A stretch of DNA of 64,000 nucleotides from Paenibacillus puerhi. Its GTDB lineage: Bacteria; Bacillota; Bacilli; Paenibacillales; NBRC-103111. Below, in pieces: positions 52,850-61,384 of this stretch. A program made the translations under genes and the position numbers. Location: contig NZ_WUWM01000022.1 in the NCBI RefSeq assembly GCF_009846885.1, positions 1 through 64,000 on the forward strand, given 5' to 3'. The notes beneath the pieces are model-generated. The model had not been told where the DNA came from. It saw only the letters and a list, made by a program, of their open reading frames with translations, and did not search any database. Position 1 is the first letter of the stretch; the number at the start of each line of letters is the position of its first letter.

Positions 52850-54205
52850 ATGAAAAAAACAGGTGCGGTTAAACAAGGGATTGCCGTTTCGACGCTGGCC
52901 TTGCTGATGGCCTTTACGACGGCTTGCGGGGGAGGAACGGGCACAGGCAGCGGATCGACTCCATCGACGGGTACGGATGGCGCTTCGAAGGATGGAGCGA
53001 AGACGGAGCCGGTCGAGCTGAGAATTATGTGGTGGGGCGATCAGAAGCGTGCCGACCGGACCAATGAGGCCCTGCGCAAATTCGAGGAGAAACACCCGAA
53101 CATCAAAATCGTCGGCGAATTCGCGCCGAGCTCCGGCTACTTCGACAAGCTGAACACGCAGCTCGCTTCCGGAACGGCTCCCGATCTGTTCTTCCTCGGC
53201 GGCAACGTCGTCGACTATGCCAATAAGGGCGTGCTTCTGGAGCTGGATCCGTACGTCGGCAAAGAGCTGGATCTCTCCGATATGGACAAGTCGATGATCC
53301 AGTACGGGACGCTGAAGGGCAAGCTGCTCCATGTCTCGGCAGGCGCCAACGCACGGGGAATCGCCGTCAATACCGAGCTGTTCAAGAAGGCCGGCATGCC
53401 TGTTCCGCAGGATGGCTGGACCTGGGAGGACTTCGGCCGGATCAGCAAGGAAATTTCCGGGAAGCTGGGCAAGGATGTGTTCGGCACCTATAATTTCACC
53501 GTGGACGGCATGGATATTTACTTGAAGCAAAGAGGCAAGCAGCTCTATGATATGGATAATGCGAAGCTGGGCTTCGAGCAGAAGGATGCGGAGGAATGGT
53601 TCGGTCTGTGGGACAGCATGACCAAGGCCGGCGGCGTCGTAACGCCTGCGCTGCAGGTATCCAATCCGCCGTCCGATACGAGCAAGTCGCTGGTCGTTAC
53701 AAGCAAGGTCGCGATGAGTCTGATGGCCTCCAACCAGCTTGGCGCTCATCAGAATCTGACCCAGGATAAGCTGGAGCTCGTCCAGCTGCCGCGCGGTCCG
53801 AAAGGCACCGGCGTCGTCTTCGAATCCAGCCAAGGCTTGTCAGGCTACAACAAAACCAAGTATCCTAAGGAAGTCGCGATGCTGATGAACTACTGGATCA
53901 ACGATCCCGATGCGGCCAAAATTCTCGGCAACGACCGCGGCGTGCCTGTTACGTCCAAGATGCGCGAGCTACTGAAGCAGAATGCCACGGATGTGGAGAA
54001 GGTCATCTACGATTACACGAGCCGCGTCTCGGCAGCGACCAACAAGGAGCCGTTCGCGATCAGCTACAACCCGCCAGGGTTTACCGAGTACAACAAGCTG
54101 TTCGAAACGACGGTGCAGGAGATCGGCTTCGGCAAGAAGGACGTCAAGAAGGGCGTGGAGGATTTCTATAACGGCACGGTCAAAATTTTCAACAACAACA
54201 AGTAG
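52850..54205 (+). CDS. Sugar ABC transporter substrate-binding lipoprotein
   Basis: 451 residues. Lipobox TTACGG near residue 24 after a hydrophobic signal. The mature family 1 binding-protein fold includes ELRIMWWGDQKRADRTNEAL, LASGTAPDLFFLGGNVVDYA and MLMNYWINDPDAAKILGNDR. ATG 52850 follows AAAGGGGAG; a start at 52826 is rejected for lack of such a signal. Confidence 0.9.
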   Translation: MKKTGAVKQGIAVSTLALLMAFTTACGGGTGTGSGSTPSTGTDGASKDGAKTEPVELRIMWWGDQKRADRTNEALRKFEEKHPNIKIVGEFAPSSGYFDKLNTQLASGTAPDLFFLGGNVVDYANKGVLLELDPYVGKELDLSDMDKSMIQYGTLKGKLLHVSAGANARGIAVNTELFKKAGMPVPQDGWTWEDFGRISKEISGKLGKDVFGTYNFTVDGMDIYLKQRGKQLYDMDNAKLGFEQKDAEEWFGLWDSMTKAGGVVTPALQVSNPPSDTSKSLVVTSKVAMSLMASNQLGAHQNLTQDKLELVQLPRGPKGTGVVFESSQGLSGYNKTKYPKEVAMLMNYWINDPDAAKILGNDRGVPVTSKMRELLKQNATDVEKVIYDYTSRVSAATNKEPFAISYNPPGFTEYNKLFETTVQEIGFGKKDVKKGVEDFYNGTVKIFNNNK

Positions 54206-54226
54206 ACCGGGCGTTGATTGGGAAGC

Positions 54227-54251
54227 AGCAGGCTGCCGGCGGCAGCCTGCT
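54227..54251 (+). terminator. Intercistronic hairpin after the binding-protein gene
   Basis: AGCAGGCTGCC and GGCAGCCTGCT form a perfect 11-bp stem with a 3-nt loop, followed by TTCGCTT. It may cause partial termination, so that the binding protein is made in excess over the hydrolases. Confidence 0.6.
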
Positions 54252-54315
54252 TTCGCTTAGGGAGAAAAAGGCTGATGCAGCCGACTTACAGAGCTGAGGG
54301 GAGAAGAATCAAAAA

Positions 54316-55971
54316 ATGAGAGAAGACTTGTTGCGCAAGCTGCGCCAAACGGACCCGGCGGAGAAGGTCGGCGCGCTGAAGAAGGAATCCGATGGGCCGG
54401 TGCTGAACCAATGGCTTCAGTCGGGAGTTAAATTCGCGGCTTCCTCCGACAAGATCGTGGAGGTATACGACTCGGCGCTGCGGAAGCTGCTCGATTGCAT
54501 CGTGCCGACTGGAGGAGAGCGGCCGGTTCTGCATGAAGGCGGCGTGTATCTGGGCTGCTGGCTGGAGAGCACGGGTACGATCAATGCGGAGCTGCTGTCG
54601 CGCTTTATGCCGGACGTTTCGCAGGCGACCTACGAGCTGTTCGCGGATTATCAGCGTGAGGACGGACTGATGCCTTATAAGCTGACCGCCGCGGGCCCGT
54701 CTTACCGGCAGATTCAGCTGGTATCCCCGCTCGCCCGCAGCGTATGGGGCCACTATATGCTGAACGGCCGGGACCGGGCCTTCCTGAGCAAGATGTATGG
54801 CGCGATGCAGCGCTATGACGAGTGGCTGGCCACGTACCGGAACACGCGGGGGACGGGCGGCGTAGAGGCGTTCTGCACGTTCGATACGGGCCATGACCTG
54901 TCTCCGCGCTTCTGGCATGTGCCGGATACGCCGCATCGCGGCGATTCGCGGGTGTGCTATCCCGACTCGCCGGTGCTGCCTTTCGTCGCGCCGGATCTGA
55001 CGGCGAACGTCTACGTTCAGCGGCTGTATCTCGCACGGATCGCGGAGGAGCTGGGAGAGAGCGAAGACGTATGGCGCGAGAAGGCTGCGCAAAGCCTGGA
55101 CAGCCTGTTCCGCTGCTGCTTCGATGAATCCGAGCATTTCTTCTATGACTTGGCTAAGAACGACGACCATGTGCGGGTACAATCCGACGTGCTGCTGCGG
55201 GTTCTGGCCTGCGAGGTGGGGGATCGCGAATTCTTCGATGAGGCGCTGCGCCGGTATTTGCTGAATACGAGCAAGTTTTTCGCCAAATTTCCGTTCACGT
55301 CTATCGCGATGGACGATCCGCGGTTCGATCCATTCTCCAGCTACAACAGCTGGGGCGGCCCGTCGAATTTCTTGAGCCTGATCCGGGCGCCGCACGCGTT
55401 CGAGCATCATGGCCGCTACGTGGAATTGACCTGGGTGCTGCAGCCTCTGATGGCCGCTTTCCATAAAATGACCCGCTTCGCCCAATGCATCAGCCCGTGG
55501 ACAGGGGATGAGGGCTTCACGGAAACGTATTCGCCCGCGATCCTGTGCATGCTGGATTACGTCGAGCGGCTGTGCGGGATTATGCCGCGGCCGGAGGGCG
55601 AGCTCTGGTTTACGGGTCTGCTGCCGTATCCGTTCGACCATGGCGAGACGATAGCAGACGGCACGGCATACAGCCGGATCGTGGATGGAGTCGCGTATGA
55701 GCTGGTCAATACGGAGGAAGGCTCTGCCGTTTATCGCAACGGCGAGCTGCATCTTGAATTCCCGCATGGCCTCCGGGCGGTGACGGATCGCGGCGGGGAG
55801 CTGATATCGCTGATCGGGATGAAATCCGGGACGGTGACCGGGACGGTCCGCTGTGCAGGCCGTGAGCTGGCGGTCGAAGTTAGCGGGAACGAACAGGTCG
55901 ACGTATCGGCCGGACTCGCCTCGGCGCATTCGGTCCGCCGGATCGGCGTAGTCGCCCCGACCTACCGCTAA
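54316..55971 (+). CDS. Putative (alpha/alpha)-barrel glycoside hydrolase, family not assigned
   Basis: 551 residues, no signal peptide. Alternating helical segments with aromatic-acidic clusters (GGVYLGCWLESTGTINAELL, FADYQREDGLMPYKL, YNSWGGPSNFLSLIRAPHAF, WTGDEGFTETYSPAILCMLD) resemble (alpha/alpha)6 glycosidases of the trehalase/rhamnosidase/MGH1-like clan. The C-terminal 90 residues look like a small beta domain. GAGGGGAG precedes the ATG. It lies 110 bp after the binding-protein gene and 45 bp before a GH43 gene, so an oligosaccharide-cleaving role is likely. The family and catalytic residues are not established. Confidence 0.6.
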   Translation: MREDLLRKLRQTDPAEKVGALKKESDGPVLNQWLQSGVKFAASSDKIVEVYDSALRKLLDCIVPTGGERPVLHEGGVYLGCWLESTGTINAELLSRFMPDVSQATYELFADYQREDGLMPYKLTAAGPSYRQIQLVSPLARSVWGHYMLNGRDRAFLSKMYGAMQRYDEWLATYRNTRGTGGVEAFCTFDTGHDLSPRFWHVPDTPHRGDSRVCYPDSPVLPFVAPDLTANVYVQRLYLARIAEELGESEDVWREKAAQSLDSLFRCCFDESEHFFYDLAKNDDHVRVQSDVLLRVLACEVGDREFFDEALRRYLLNTSKFFAKFPFTSIAMDDPRFDPFSSYNSWGGPSNFLSLIRAPHAFEHHGRYVELTWVLQPLMAAFHKMTRFAQCISPWTGDEGFTETYSPAILCMLDYVERLCGIMPRPEGELWFTGLLPYPFDHGETIADGTAYSRIVDGVAYELVNTEEGSAVYRNGELHLEFPHGLRAVTDRGGELISLIGMKSGTVTGTVRCAGRELAVEVSGNEQVDVSAGLASAHSVRRIGVVAPTYR

Positions 55972-56015
55972 CGCGCCTGGATCGGCGGAACATCCATAAG
56001 AGAGGAGCCCGAAGC

Positions 56016-56909
56016 ATGATCACGAACAACAATCTGCAAATTCGCGATCCGTTTGTACTGCCGGTGGAAGCGGAAGGGAACTATTATTTATTCGGAAGTA
56101 CGGATAAAAATATTTGGGGGAAAGGAACCGGCTTCGACCTGTATATAGGCGAGGATCTGGAACGATGGGAGGGCCCTTACCCGGTCTTCCGTCCAGACGA
56201 GCATTTCTATTCGGATACGAACTTCTGGGCGCCAGAGGTGTACGCCTACGAAGGACGGTATTACATGTTTGCCACCTTCCGGCGGAAGGACAACGGTCTT
56301 CTCGGCACGGCCGTGCTGGCTGCCGATTCGCTGAATGGCCCCTTCAAGCCGCACAGTGACGGGCCGGTCACTCCGGCAGACTGGAGCTCGCTTGACGGAA
56401 CGCTCTTCGTGGACGAGGCGGGCGAGCCCTGGATGGTGTTTTGCCATGAATGGCAGCAGGTTGCAGACGGCCAGGTGTGCGCGGTCCGGCTGGCTTCCGA
56501 TCTAAGCGGGGCGATTGGCGAACCGGTCGTGCTCTTCAGCGCTTCGGAAGCGCCATGGACCACTTCATTTGTTTCCGAGCGATACCCGGATCAGCAAAAT
56601 TATGTGACGGACGGGCCTTTCCTGTTCCACGGGGAGGACGGCGGGCTGCTGATGCTGTGGGCCAGCTTCATCGACAACCGCTACGCGCTGGGCGTAGCCC
56701 GGTCGGCCAGCGGCAGCGTGCTCGGACCGTGGGAGCACGAGCCGGAGGCATTATACCGCAATGACGGCGGCCATGCGATGGTGTTCCGGGCATTCGACGG
56801 GCGTCTCATGTTGGCCATCCATACGCCCAACCAGACGCCGCATGAGCGGCCGCTGTTTCTGGAGCTGACATCCGGCCCCGGGGGCAAGTGGAAGATCGCT
56901 AATTCCTAA
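56016..56909 (+). CDS. GH43 family glycosidase, single-domain
   Basis: 297 residues, one five-bladed propeller. The GH43 triad appears as Asp11 (QIRDPFV), Asp127 (SSLDGTLF) and Glu145 (FCHEWQQ). FWAPEVYAYEGRYYMFAT is the typical second blade. No signal peptide. Family members cleave arabinose, xylose or galactose residues; the subfamily cannot be told from sequence inspection. GAGGAG precedes the ATG. It is the last gene of the third importer operon. Confidence 0.85.
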   Translation: MITNNNLQIRDPFVLPVEAEGNYYLFGSTDKNIWGKGTGFDLYIGEDLERWEGPYPVFRPDEHFYSDTNFWAPEVYAYEGRYYMFATFRRKDNGLLGTAVLAADSLNGPFKPHSDGPVTPADWSSLDGTLFVDEAGEPWMVFCHEWQQVADGQVCAVRLASDLSGAIGEPVVLFSASEAPWTTSFVSERYPDQQNYVTDGPFLFHGEDGGLLMLWASFIDNRYALGVARSASGSVLGPWEHEPEALYRNDGGHAMVFRAFDGRLMLAIHTPNQTPHERPLFLELTSGPGGKWKIANS

Positions 56910-57053
56910 ACAACAAGAAGCTAGGCGTCTCTTCTAGACGTGTACCGTATGGAGGGGATGAGGAGGCGGCATGTAAGACCTGTTAAGTGTTAATTGAAAA
57001 TAGAGTTTTAGACTGAAAAATATCAACTCCTTGGTCGAGACATTGTATAAAAT

Positions 57054-57102
57054 AAAGGGATTTACATATTACGCATAACTAATATGTAGGTCCTTTTATT
57101 TT
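57054..57102. terminator. Terminator-like stem in the gap after the GH43 gene
   Basis: AAAGG-GATT-TACATATT pairs with AATATGTA-GGT-CCTTT around a 10-nt loop, followed by TATTTT. It lies in the 289-bp gap 56910-57198 and marks the change from the GC-rich sugar locus to an AT-rich region. Confidence 0.55.
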
Positions 57103-57176
57103 CCGGACTAAAGGGAAAGCATTACTTTCTCCTATGGCACGAGTGCTAGTTGACTGCTGAATACAATCGTGATATA

Positions 57177-57190
57177 TTTAGCTTGCTAAA
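57177..57190. promoter_or_regulatory. MarR operator copy 1
   Basis: TTTAGCTTGCTAAA is a 14-bp palindrome with 6-bp arms, ending 9 bp before the MarR start codon. Two further copies follow the MarR gene. Its position suggests autorepression. Confidence 0.65.
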
Positions 57191-57198
57191 TAAATTCC

Positions 57199-57648
57199 AT
57201 GATAAAGGCTGAGAAAAGCAAAATGGAGAAAAAGGTTGACTGTGAGATTCGTGAGTTGTTCGATAAACTTTCGGCTAGAATGAGACGAGATTACAGCGAA
57301 AGTCTAAGAGAACTAAACCTATATGTCGGACAAGATAATTTACTCTATCGTTTATGGTCAGGTGATGGAATAACACAAATGCAGCTAAGCGAACATTTGA
57401 ATTGTGAACCTCCAACTATAACCAATATGGTTAAATCACTCGAGCAAAACGGATTTATTTATCGTAAGCGTGATGAGAAAGATGCACGAGTTATGCGTAT
57501 TTTTCTAACCGACAAAGGTAAAGAACTTGAAGAGCCAATTGGTATCATATGGAAACAGCATCAAGATAAGTTGCTAAAATCGATTTCAACTGAAGAACGG
57601 CTATTTTTAAGGCGGCTTATGAAACAAATGGAGGGTAATTTGTTTTAA
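57199..57648 (+). CDS. MarR family transcriptional regulator
   Basis: 149 residues. The winged helix-turn-helix is clear: GITQMQLSEHLNCEPPTITN followed by wing residues YRKRDEKDARVMRIFLTDKG. The N- and C-terminal helices form the dimerisation part. ATG 57199 lies just after the palindrome; ATG 57223 is an alternative start, and neither has a strong ribosome binding site. It probably represses itself and the oxidoreductase operon that follows until a small phenolic or oxidant ligand binds. Confidence 0.85.
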   Translation: MIKAEKSKMEKKVDCEIRELFDKLSARMRRDYSESLRELNLYVGQDNLLYRLWSGDGITQMQLSEHLNCEPPTITNMVKSLEQNGFIYRKRDEKDARVMRIFLTDKGKELEEPIGIIWKQHQDKLLKSISTEERLFLRRLMKQMEGNLF

Positions 57649-57673
57649 ATCTCTCTCCTTTTTCCGAATTTTA

Positions 57674-57687
57674 TTTAGCAAGCTAAA
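57674..57687. promoter_or_regulatory. MarR operator copy 2
   Basis: TTTAGCAAGCTAAA, the reverse complement of copy 1, lies 26 bp after the MarR stop codon in the promoter region of the oxidoreductase operon. Confidence 0.65.
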
Positions 57688-57731
57688 TTTTTATATACTA
57701 ATTAAATACTTCGTAAAAATTTAAGTATTTG

Positions 57732-57745
57732 TTTAGCAAGCTAAT
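57732..57745. promoter_or_regulatory. MarR operator copy 3
   Basis: TTTAGCAAGCTAAT matches copy 2 except for the last base and is 58 bp downstream of it. The two sites bracket the AT-rich stretch where the promoter of the next operon must lie. Confidence 0.6.
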
Positions 57746-57783
57746 TATTTTTTTCAGACAAACCATAAAGGAGACCATTAATT

Positions 57784-58893
57784 ATGATGAATAATCAAAA
57801 AATTGGTGTTGGTATTATCGGTGCAAGCCCCTCCAATCCGTACAGTTGGGCGGTTAATGCACATATACCTTCAATTAAAGCATTATCGGATGATTACGAA
57901 TTGAGAGCAGTTAGCACAAGCCGTCAAACGACTGCAAAAGAAGCCGAGAAAAAGTTCGGTGTGACCGGCTTCGATAATCATCTGGATCTAATCAACCATC
58001 CTGGTGTTGATTTGGTTGTTGTCGCGGTAAAGGTTCCCTATCATCATGAAATCATTTCTGCTGCGCTTGATGCAGGGAAGATGGTCTTCTCGGAGTGGCC
58101 ACTCGCTAATGGCCTAGATGAAGCAGAAGAATTAACTAAACGTGCTGAAGCATCAGGAGTACGCACAATAGTAGGCTTACAAGCACGTTATAGTCCTGTC
58201 ATTGGCTATGCAAAAGATCTGATTTCAGAGGGTTACATTGGAGATGTTCTTGGTACGACTCTTGTTGGATCAGGCATGGGTTGGACGGGAGTTACCGACC
58301 ATTTGAATTCGTACGTCTATGATAAGGCCAACGGCGTAACGCTTCTCTCGGTTCCGATCATGCATACTATTGACACCCTACAGTACTTGCTGGGTGATTT
58401 ATCGATCCTATCGGCACAATTGGTATCCAATCAAGCAGAAGCCGTAATAGCTGACACGAATACCATTATTCCCTTTACCTCACCCAATCATGTATCGATT
58501 ATGGGGACGCTGACGGAAGGCACGGCTGTGTCTGTCTATTATCGCGGCGGAATATCTCGTGGTGAAAATATGCGTTGGGAAATCAATGGTACAAGAGGTG
58601 ATTTGGTCATTACTGCACCAAGTGGTCATTCCCAGTTAGCAGAATTAAAGTTGCAGGGTGGACGAAATCAAGAAAACCATGTAGAAGATCTAACTGTTCC
58701 TGAATCATACTTTGGTAATCATTTACCAAATGGCATGCCAGGTAATACAGCGCGAATTTATGAACAGTTCGCTAAGGACTTGCGTGAAGGCACATACACG
58801 ACTCCAGATTTTGCACATGCTTTACGCCAACACAAACTTCTCAGCATTATTGAAACAGCTTCACTTACAGGAATGAGGCAACATTTAAGCTGA
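57784..58893 (+). CDS. Gfo/Idh/MocA family oxidoreductase
   Basis: 369 residues. The N-terminal Rossmann domain opens with VGIIGASPSNPYSWAV; the usual GxGxxG is modified to GASPSNP. It includes FSEWPLANGLDEAEEL, equivalent to the EKP region, with Trp-Pro instead of Lys-Pro. The missing Lys is unusual for sugar dehydrogenases of the family. The C-terminal alpha/beta domain has GMGWTGVTDH and MHTIDTLQYLLGDL. It is the first gene of the MarR-controlled operon. Likely NAD(P)-dependent; the substrate may not be a sugar. Fungal-type galactose dehydrogenase-like members share the SEWPL motif. Confidence 0.8.
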   Translation: MMNNQKIGVGIIGASPSNPYSWAVNAHIPSIKALSDDYELRAVSTSRQTTAKEAEKKFGVTGFDNHLDLINHPGVDLVVVAVKVPYHHEIISAALDAGKMVFSEWPLANGLDEAEELTKRAEASGVRTIVGLQARYSPVIGYAKDLISEGYIGDVLGTTLVGSGMGWTGVTDHLNSYVYDKANGVTLLSVPIMHTIDTLQYLLGDLSILSAQLVSNQAEAVIADTNTIIPFTSPNHVSIMGTLTEGTAVSVYYRGGISRGENMRWEINGTRGDLVITAPSGHSQLAELKLQGGRNQENHVEDLTVPESYFGNHLPNGMPGNTARIYEQFAKDLREGTYTTPDFAHALRQHKLLSIIETASLTGMRQHLS

Positions 58894-58917
58894 TTTTATT
58901 AAAGAGGGGTATTGCCA

Positions 58918-59958
58918 ATGAATTCAACTATGAATGAACAAAACCTAAAATTATCGGTATTAGATTTCGTCCATGTATATAAACACTCCAATTCAAAGGA
59001 AAGCCTTAAAAATACGACTGAGGTTGTTAAATTGGCGGATCAACTGGGATATACCAGGTATTTGTTCACTGAACATCACAATACAACGAGTCAAATTAGC
59101 ACTTCTCCGGATTTGCTAAGTTTGCATGCAGCCTCCCAGAGCCGGCACATTCGTGTTGGTTCTGGAGGAGTTATGCTGCCCAATTATAGTCCATTGAAAG
59201 TAGTAGAAAACTTCACCTTGCTGGAGGCGCTTCATCCTGGAAGAATAGATCTCGGCTTAGGCAGAGCTTCCGGGACAGATGGCTTAACGGCAACTGCCTT
59301 GCAGGTATCGCGAGATGATTTTTCTGTTCAATTGAATGATTTACTTTCCTTCTTTTCACGAAACTTTCCAGAAAAGCATCCTTACCGTAGAATTAAGCCG
59401 CCTGGAGATCCTACCCTGGTTCCCGAACTTTACATGCTGGGGTCCAGTCAAGGCGGCGTACAGTTTGCAATTGAAAGAGGACTTGGATTCGCATTTGCTG
59501 CACATTTGGCTCCGAAACTGGCAGTACCGATATTACGCTCCTATCGTGATAACTTTGTTCCTTCGTCGTACTTAAAGGAGCCTAAAAGTATACTAACTAT
59601 CGCCGTAATAACTGCAGAGACTGACAAAAAGGCAAAGTACTTGAGCGGTCCATTAGAACTCATGTGGGCAAGGATGGCTACAGGATCAGCCGATATTTCT
59701 TTCCCCACCTTAGAAGAAGCAGCATCCCATGCGTATACTCATGACGAAGTAAGAGCGAAGGAATACAACAGTGAACGTTTTATCATCGGAAGTATTGAAA
59801 ATGTGGCCAAAAGGCTGCGAGAAAAAGCAAAAGAAGCAAGGGTTGACGAAATTATGATCGCCGATTTTTACCCTGAACAGGCTGCACGGTTAAAAGCCCT
59901 GGAGTTATTGGCTAGAGAGTTTGGCCTTAACAGACAGGAGTGGAAAGATGCAAAATAA
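58918..59958 (+). CDS. LLM-class flavin-dependent oxidoreductase (MsnO8-like)
   Basis: 346 residues of the bacterial luciferase-like barrel family. LSVLDFVHVY opens the first strand, and YTRYLFTEHHNTTSQISTSP and RIDLGLGRASGTDG are hallmark segments of the group annotated as MsnO8-type. Such enzymes use reduced flavin and oxygen to oxidise small substrates. ATG 58918 follows AAAGAGGGG; TTG at 58912 is less likely. It overlaps the next gene by 11 bp. Confidence 0.85.
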   Translation: MNSTMNEQNLKLSVLDFVHVYKHSNSKESLKNTTEVVKLADQLGYTRYLFTEHHNTTSQISTSPDLLSLHAASQSRHIRVGSGGVMLPNYSPLKVVENFTLLEALHPGRIDLGLGRASGTDGLTATALQVSRDDFSVQLNDLLSFFSRNFPEKHPYRRIKPPGDPTLVPELYMLGSSQGGVQFAIERGLGFAFAAHLAPKLAVPILRSYRDNFVPSSYLKEPKSILTIAVITAETDKKAKYLSGPLELMWARMATGSADISFPTLEEAASHAYTHDEVRAKEYNSERFIIGSIENVAKRLREKAKEARVDEIMIADFYPEQAARLKALELLAREFGLNRQEWKDAK

Positions 59959-61081
59959 AAAACAACTTAAGATCGGCGTTATTGTCGATGGTGTTGGTTG
60001 GAGTTATACGGCATGGCGCCATCCTAACATGCCTGCCAACGCAAGCGAAAGTGTAGATTTTTATGTCAAGAAGGCACAACGAGCTGAGGAAGGCAAGTTC
60101 GATATGTTTTTTTTAGCAGATGTAAGCCATATAGGGCCCGGAAATATTCCACACTATCTAAGTATGTTTGAAGGTGTAACGATACTCTCAGCGCTAAGTA
60201 TGGCAACCAGCCACATTGGGCTTGCCGCAACTATAGCGACATCTTACGCTGATCCATTTACAGTGGCTAGACAGATGGCCTCTCTCGATAAAATTAGCAA
60301 CGGGCGAGCGGCATGGAATGCTATAACTTCTAATCCTGGAGGGTTGGTTAACTATAGCAGAAGGCATTTGTCTAAAAATGATTTATACCCTTTGAATAAA
60401 GAGTTCATCGAAATTGTGGAAGGCCTGTGGGATTCTTATGAAGACGATGCTTTTATACGTGATAAAGAGAGTGGTATCTTCTTCAATCCAAGAAAGATGC
60501 ACCCATTGAACTATAGAGGAAAGTATTTTTCTGTAGACGGTCCACTAAATATTAGTCGTTCTCCACAAGGAAGACCCGTCATCTTTCATGCGGGTACATC
60601 TGAAACGTTTATGAATATCGCATCCAATCATGCTGAAGGTGTACTCATAAATGGGGATGATTACAATTACGCCAAGCAATTTAGTGAGGAACTAAGAAGA
60701 AGAGTAGTCCTTGGAGGACGAGCCCCGGAAGACCTGTTGATTATGCCGACTCAACACATCCTCGTCGGAAGAACAGAAACTGAGGCAAATGAAAAGTTCC
60801 AGGAGTTAAAAAGGTTATCACCTGCAGGATATCATATTCCTAAGCCCCAATTTTTCGGATCTGCAGAAACCGTAGCTGATATGATTGAACATTGGCATCA
60901 AACGGGTGCAATGGACTTATTGCTCCTAAGACAAGAACATCCTTCGGGAATTGATGATTTTATTGATTTGGTCGTACCTATCCTACAGGAAAAAGGAATA
61001 TTCCGAAGAGAATATGAATCAAGTACGTTAAGAGGTAATTTAGGTCTTCCTTATCCAGAAAATAGGTATGCAAAAGTATAA
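59948..61081 (+). CDS. LLM-class flavin monooxygenase, NtaA/SnaA/DszA family
   Basis: 377 residues. VIVDGVGWSYTAWRHPNMPA, FDMFFLADVSHIGPGN, AATIATSYADPFTVARQMAS and SNGRAAWNAITSNPG are diagnostic of the NtaA/SnaA/DszA monooxygenase family. Members use FMNH2 from a separate reductase to attack nitrilotriacetate, dibenzothiophene sulfone, pristinamycin precursors and similar compounds. ATG 59948 has GGAG upstream, inside the preceding gene, so the two are translationally coupled. No flavin reductase gene is in the operon. Confidence 0.88.
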   Translation: MQNKKQLKIGVIVDGVGWSYTAWRHPNMPANASESVDFYVKKAQRAEEGKFDMFFLADVSHIGPGNIPHYLSMFEGVTILSALSMATSHIGLAATIATSYADPFTVARQMASLDKISNGRAAWNAITSNPGGLVNYSRRHLSKNDLYPLNKEFIEIVEGLWDSYEDDAFIRDKESGIFFNPRKMHPLNYRGKYFSVDGPLNISRSPQGRPVIFHAGTSETFMNIASNHAEGVLINGDDYNYAKQFSEELRRRVVLGGRAPEDLLIMPTQHILVGRTETEANEKFQELKRLSPAGYHIPKPQFFGSAETVADMIEHWHQTGAMDLLLLRQEHPSGIDDFIDLVVPILQEKGIFRREYESSTLRGNLGLPYPENRYAKV

Positions 61082-61095
61082 TAACAACAGTGGAG

Positions 61096-61341
61096 ATGAA
61101 CACTTTGATTCCTTTTCTTGATAGAATAAACGAACTGAGCAGGAAACAAGCCAAAGAAGGACTAACTGATAACGAGAAAACAGAGCAGGTAAAGCTACGG
61201 CAGAATTATTTGAAGCTGATTCGTGGACAACTCCTAACTAATATGTTAGCTATTTCCGTAGTCGATTCTGAGGGGAATGATGTTACTCCATCAAAGCTAG
61301 TTGATGAGAAAAATCGTGCGCCATACTCCCGTAGAGATTGA
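61096..61341 (+). CDS. DUF896 (UPF0291/YnzC-like) small protein
   Basis: 81 residues. LDRINELSRKQAKEGLTDNE, then QVKLRQNYLKLIRGQLLTNM, is the two-helix DUF896 pattern; the tail VVDSEGNDVTPSKLVDEKN is also typical. Family members are cytoplasmic proteins of unclear function in Bacilli, some SOS-linked. It starts 14 bp after the monooxygenase stop, so it is in the operon. ATG 61096 is preferred over GTG 61090. Confidence 0.85.
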   Translation: MNTLIPFLDRINELSRKQAKEGLTDNEKTEQVKLRQNYLKLIRGQLLTNMLAISVVDSEGNDVTPSKLVDEKNRAPYSRRD

Positions 61342-61384
61342 GTTTTTCCTATCAAGGCCCGGCGATGATAGGGCGAGGAAAGGA

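Noticed and set aside
54286-55929. A 547-codon minus-strand frame opposite the (alpha/alpha)-barrel hydrolase
   Set aside because: The plus frame has a good ribosome binding site, operon spacing and hydrolase-like patterns; the minus frame has none of these.
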